Source: Alienimonas californiensis
GTDB taxonomy: Bacteria > Planctomycetota > Planctomycetia > Planctomycetales > Planctomycetaceae
Assembly: GCF_007743815.1 (NCBI RefSeq)
Contig: NZ_CP036265.1
Span: forward strand, 956,501-1,020,500
Reading direction: 5' to 3'
Length of the DNA: 64,000 nucleotides
A model generated the notes under the pieces. It did not search any database, had not been told where the DNA came from, and was given only the letters and a program-made list of their open reading frames with translations. Positions 62,430-64,000 of the stretch are shown piece after piece. The position numbers and the translations under genes are program-made. Positions within the stretch are counted from its first letter, which is position 1. Every line of letters begins with the position of its first letter.

Positions 62430-64000
62430 ATGCCCGCGCCCCGACCGGCCGTCGCCGCCCGTCGTCGCTCCGGTCAGCGAATTGGGCTCGGCCCTCCGGC
62501 CGCCGCCCGACGCTGGCGGCGAGCGCTGGGGACCCTCTGCCTGGCCGGGCTGGCGGCGACGGGCGGGGGCTGCTCCGCGATCGACGCGGTGCGCCTCACC
62601 GGGGCGGATCGCCATGTGGCGTTGGAACAGGTCCCGCAGGCTCCCCGCCTGCCGGACGTCCTGCCGAACCCCGCCTCCGAGCACGACCCCCGCACCACGC
62701 TGGGCTTCGCCCCCCGGACGATCCGCGACGCCGACGCGCCCGTCGAGCACTGGGACGTCTCGCTGCAGGAGGCGATCGCCTTCGCCGTGGAGAACAGCAC
62801 GGTGGCCCGGGACCTCGGCGCCGCGGTGCTGCGGAACCCGGACAGCGTGCAGACGCGGTTCGACCCGGCCCTGCAATACACCGACGCCCGCTTCGGCCCG
62901 GAGGCGGCCCTCGCGGAGTTCGACGCCCAATTCACCGCCGGGCTGTTCGGTCAGAACAACGACCGCGTCATTAACAACCAGTTCGCCGGCGGCGGCGTGC
63001 AGCAATTCCAACAGGACCTGGTCACCTCCCGGGCCGAACTGAGCAAGGTCTCCGCGACCGGCACCCGGTTCGCCCTGCGGCAACTGACCGAATACGACAA
63101 CAACAACGCCCCGGCGAACCTGTTCCCCAGCGCCTACGACACCTACGCCGAGGCGGAGGCTCGCCATCCCCTGCTGCGGGGCGGCGGCGTGACGTTTAAT
63201 CGCATCGCCGGCCCGGACGGCGAACCGGGCTTTTATAACGGCGTGGTGATCGCCCGGGTCAATCACGAAATCAGCCAGACGGAATTCGAAACCGGCCTGC
63301 GCGACTTCGTCAGCGACGTGACCAACGCCTATTGGGAACTGGTCTACGCCTACCGCAACCTCAACGCCAAGCGGCAGGCCCGCGATCGGGCGGTGCTGGT
63401 CGCCGAGGCCTTCCGCGACCGGGCCGAGGGGCTCGGCGGCTCCGACGCCGAAAAAGAGGCCCTCGTCCGCGAACAATATTTCCGCTTCCAGGAGGAAGTG
63501 GAGGAGGCCCTCGCCGGCCGTCCGATCGAATATACCTTCACCGGAGCCGGCCGGGGCGGCGGGACGTTCCGCGGCGGCGGCGGCGTGCAGACCGCCGAAC
63601 GCCGGCTGCGCCTGCTGATGGGCGTGCCGCTAAACGAACCCCGCGCGCTGCGGCCCGCGGAAGACGGCCCGGCCGTCCCCGCGGAGGTGTTGTTCGACTG
63701 GGGCACGATCGCCGGCCGCGCCCTCGACGCCCGGCCGGAACTGCGGGCGCAGCGGTTACGCGTCCGCCGGGCGGAGATGGAACTGACCGCGGCCCAGAAC
63801 TTCCTCTCGCCGCAATTGGACGCCGTCGCCCGCTACCGGGTCCGCGGGTTCGGGGACCGGCTCGTCAGCGCCGCCGAGGGGCCGCCCGGGCCGCAGCTCC
63901 GGGGCAGTGAAGCGTTTGAAACGCTGGACAGCGGCGATTTTCAGGAGTGGGAGGCCGGCCTGGAGTTCAGCGTGCCGCTGGGCTTCCGCCGCGCCCACGC
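62430..64000 (+). CDS. TolC family outer membrane efflux lipoprotein (runs off right edge)
   Basis: From ATG 62430 the frame stays open to the edge (523 codons). The N-terminus (MPAPRPAVAARRRSGQRIGL) leads to a hydrophobic segment and LAATGGGCSAIDAVRLTG with a possible lipobox Cys at residue 48. The following TolC-type sequence has WDVSLQEAIAFAVENSTVAR, ELSKVSATGTRFALRQLTEY, LRDFVSDVTNAYWELVYAYR and RLRLLMGVPLNEPRALRPAE. An insertion near 63515-63600 is Gly-rich (YTFTGAGRGGGTFRGGGGVQ). Product would be an outer-membrane exit duct working with the divergent adaptor. The lipobox is weak, so lipidation is not certain; 3' end not seen. Confidence 0.85.
   Translation, partial: MPAPRPAVAARRRSGQRIGLGPPAAARRWRRALGTLCLAGLAATGGGCSAIDAVRLTGADRHVALEQVPQAPRLPDVLPNPASEHDPRTTLGFAPRTIRDADAPVEHWDVSLQEAIAFAVENSTVARDLGAAVLRNPDSVQTRFDPALQYTDARFGPEAALAEFDAQFTAGLFGQNNDRVINNQFAGGGVQQFQQDLVTSRAELSKVSATGTRFALRQLTEYDNNNAPANLFPSAYDTYAEAEARHPLLRGGGVTFNRIAGPDGEPGFYNGVVIARVNHEISQTEFETGLRDFVSDVTNAYWELVYAYRNLNAKRQARDRAVLVAEAFRDRAEGLGGSDAEKEALVREQYFRFQEEVEEALAGRPIEYTFTGAGRGGGTFRGGGGVQTAERRLRLLMGVPLNEPRALRPAEDGPAVPAEVLFDWGTIAGRALDARPELRAQRLRVRRAEMELTAAQNFLSPQLDAVARYRVRGFGDRLVSAAEGPPGPQLRGSEAFETLDSGDFQEWEAGLEFSVPLGFRRAH

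Overview
The window reads as a high-GC planctomycete chromosome segment. The signs are a PSD1-type cytochrome protein (DUF1549/DUF1553) next to a Tat-exported DUF1501 protein, a DUF1559 prepilin-like protein with an H-X9-DG motif, a sulfatase-era style sialate O-acetylesterase, lpxK, a bacterial eRF1-like release factor, many GTG/TTG starts and few strong Shine-Dalgarno sites. It lies close to members of the order Planctomycetales; no species call is made.

Layout. 1-4089: start of a Y1 (RAYT-like) transposase gene, a DUF485/SSS symporter pair and a zinc dehydrogenase. 4236-12192: PQQ-propeller membrane protein, a proline-rich exported protein, a UDP-sugar dehydrogenase, two small unknown genes, rnc and lpxK. 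12266-12339: tRNA-Val(GAC) with terminator. 12802-20302: DUF1559, small lipoprotein, DUF1501, PSD1 and the eRF1-like factor. 20556-27924: YbdK ligase, FkbM-like methyltransferase, carbohydrate esterase, an HTH-repeat protein, a GH16 glycosidase and a phosphoesterase. 28110-31991: yidC-mnmE. 32108-39588: SLC13 transporter, sugar isomerase, GIY-YIG nuclease, a FixL/FixJ-like two-component pair and moeA.

39766-49180 is a compact plus-strand sugar cluster: two SDR epimerases, a zinc dehydrogenase, a GT4 transferase, three CgeB-like transferases in tandem, a methyltransferase and a protein with an HELTHH motif. From 41013 on most junctions overlap or nearly touch, so they are probably co-transcribed and make or decorate a surface glycan. 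49218-64000 holds an oxidoreductase, a class IV aminotransferase, a Gly/Tyr-rich exported protein, a PAP-type phosphatase with an SLC13/TrkA-C permease, a PadR regulator with a HAAS/STN/ExbD-like membrane protein, cydAB, and a divergent HlyD-like adaptor and TolC-type lipoprotein that runs off the right edge.

The most unusual signal is not a gene. Eight copies of a long inverted-repeat element (21-nt arms, core CCCGAAGCGTCAGCGAGGG, loops of 27-86 nt that themselves contain hairpins) are scattered between genes, often overlapping stop codons. One copy sits about 10 nt upstream of the RAYT-like gene at the left edge. At least four other palindrome families are present, and one 81-bp palindromic element lies in frame inside a glycosyltransferase gene. 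This looks like a REP/RAYT-type mobile repeat system that has shaped the intergenic space and some proteins.
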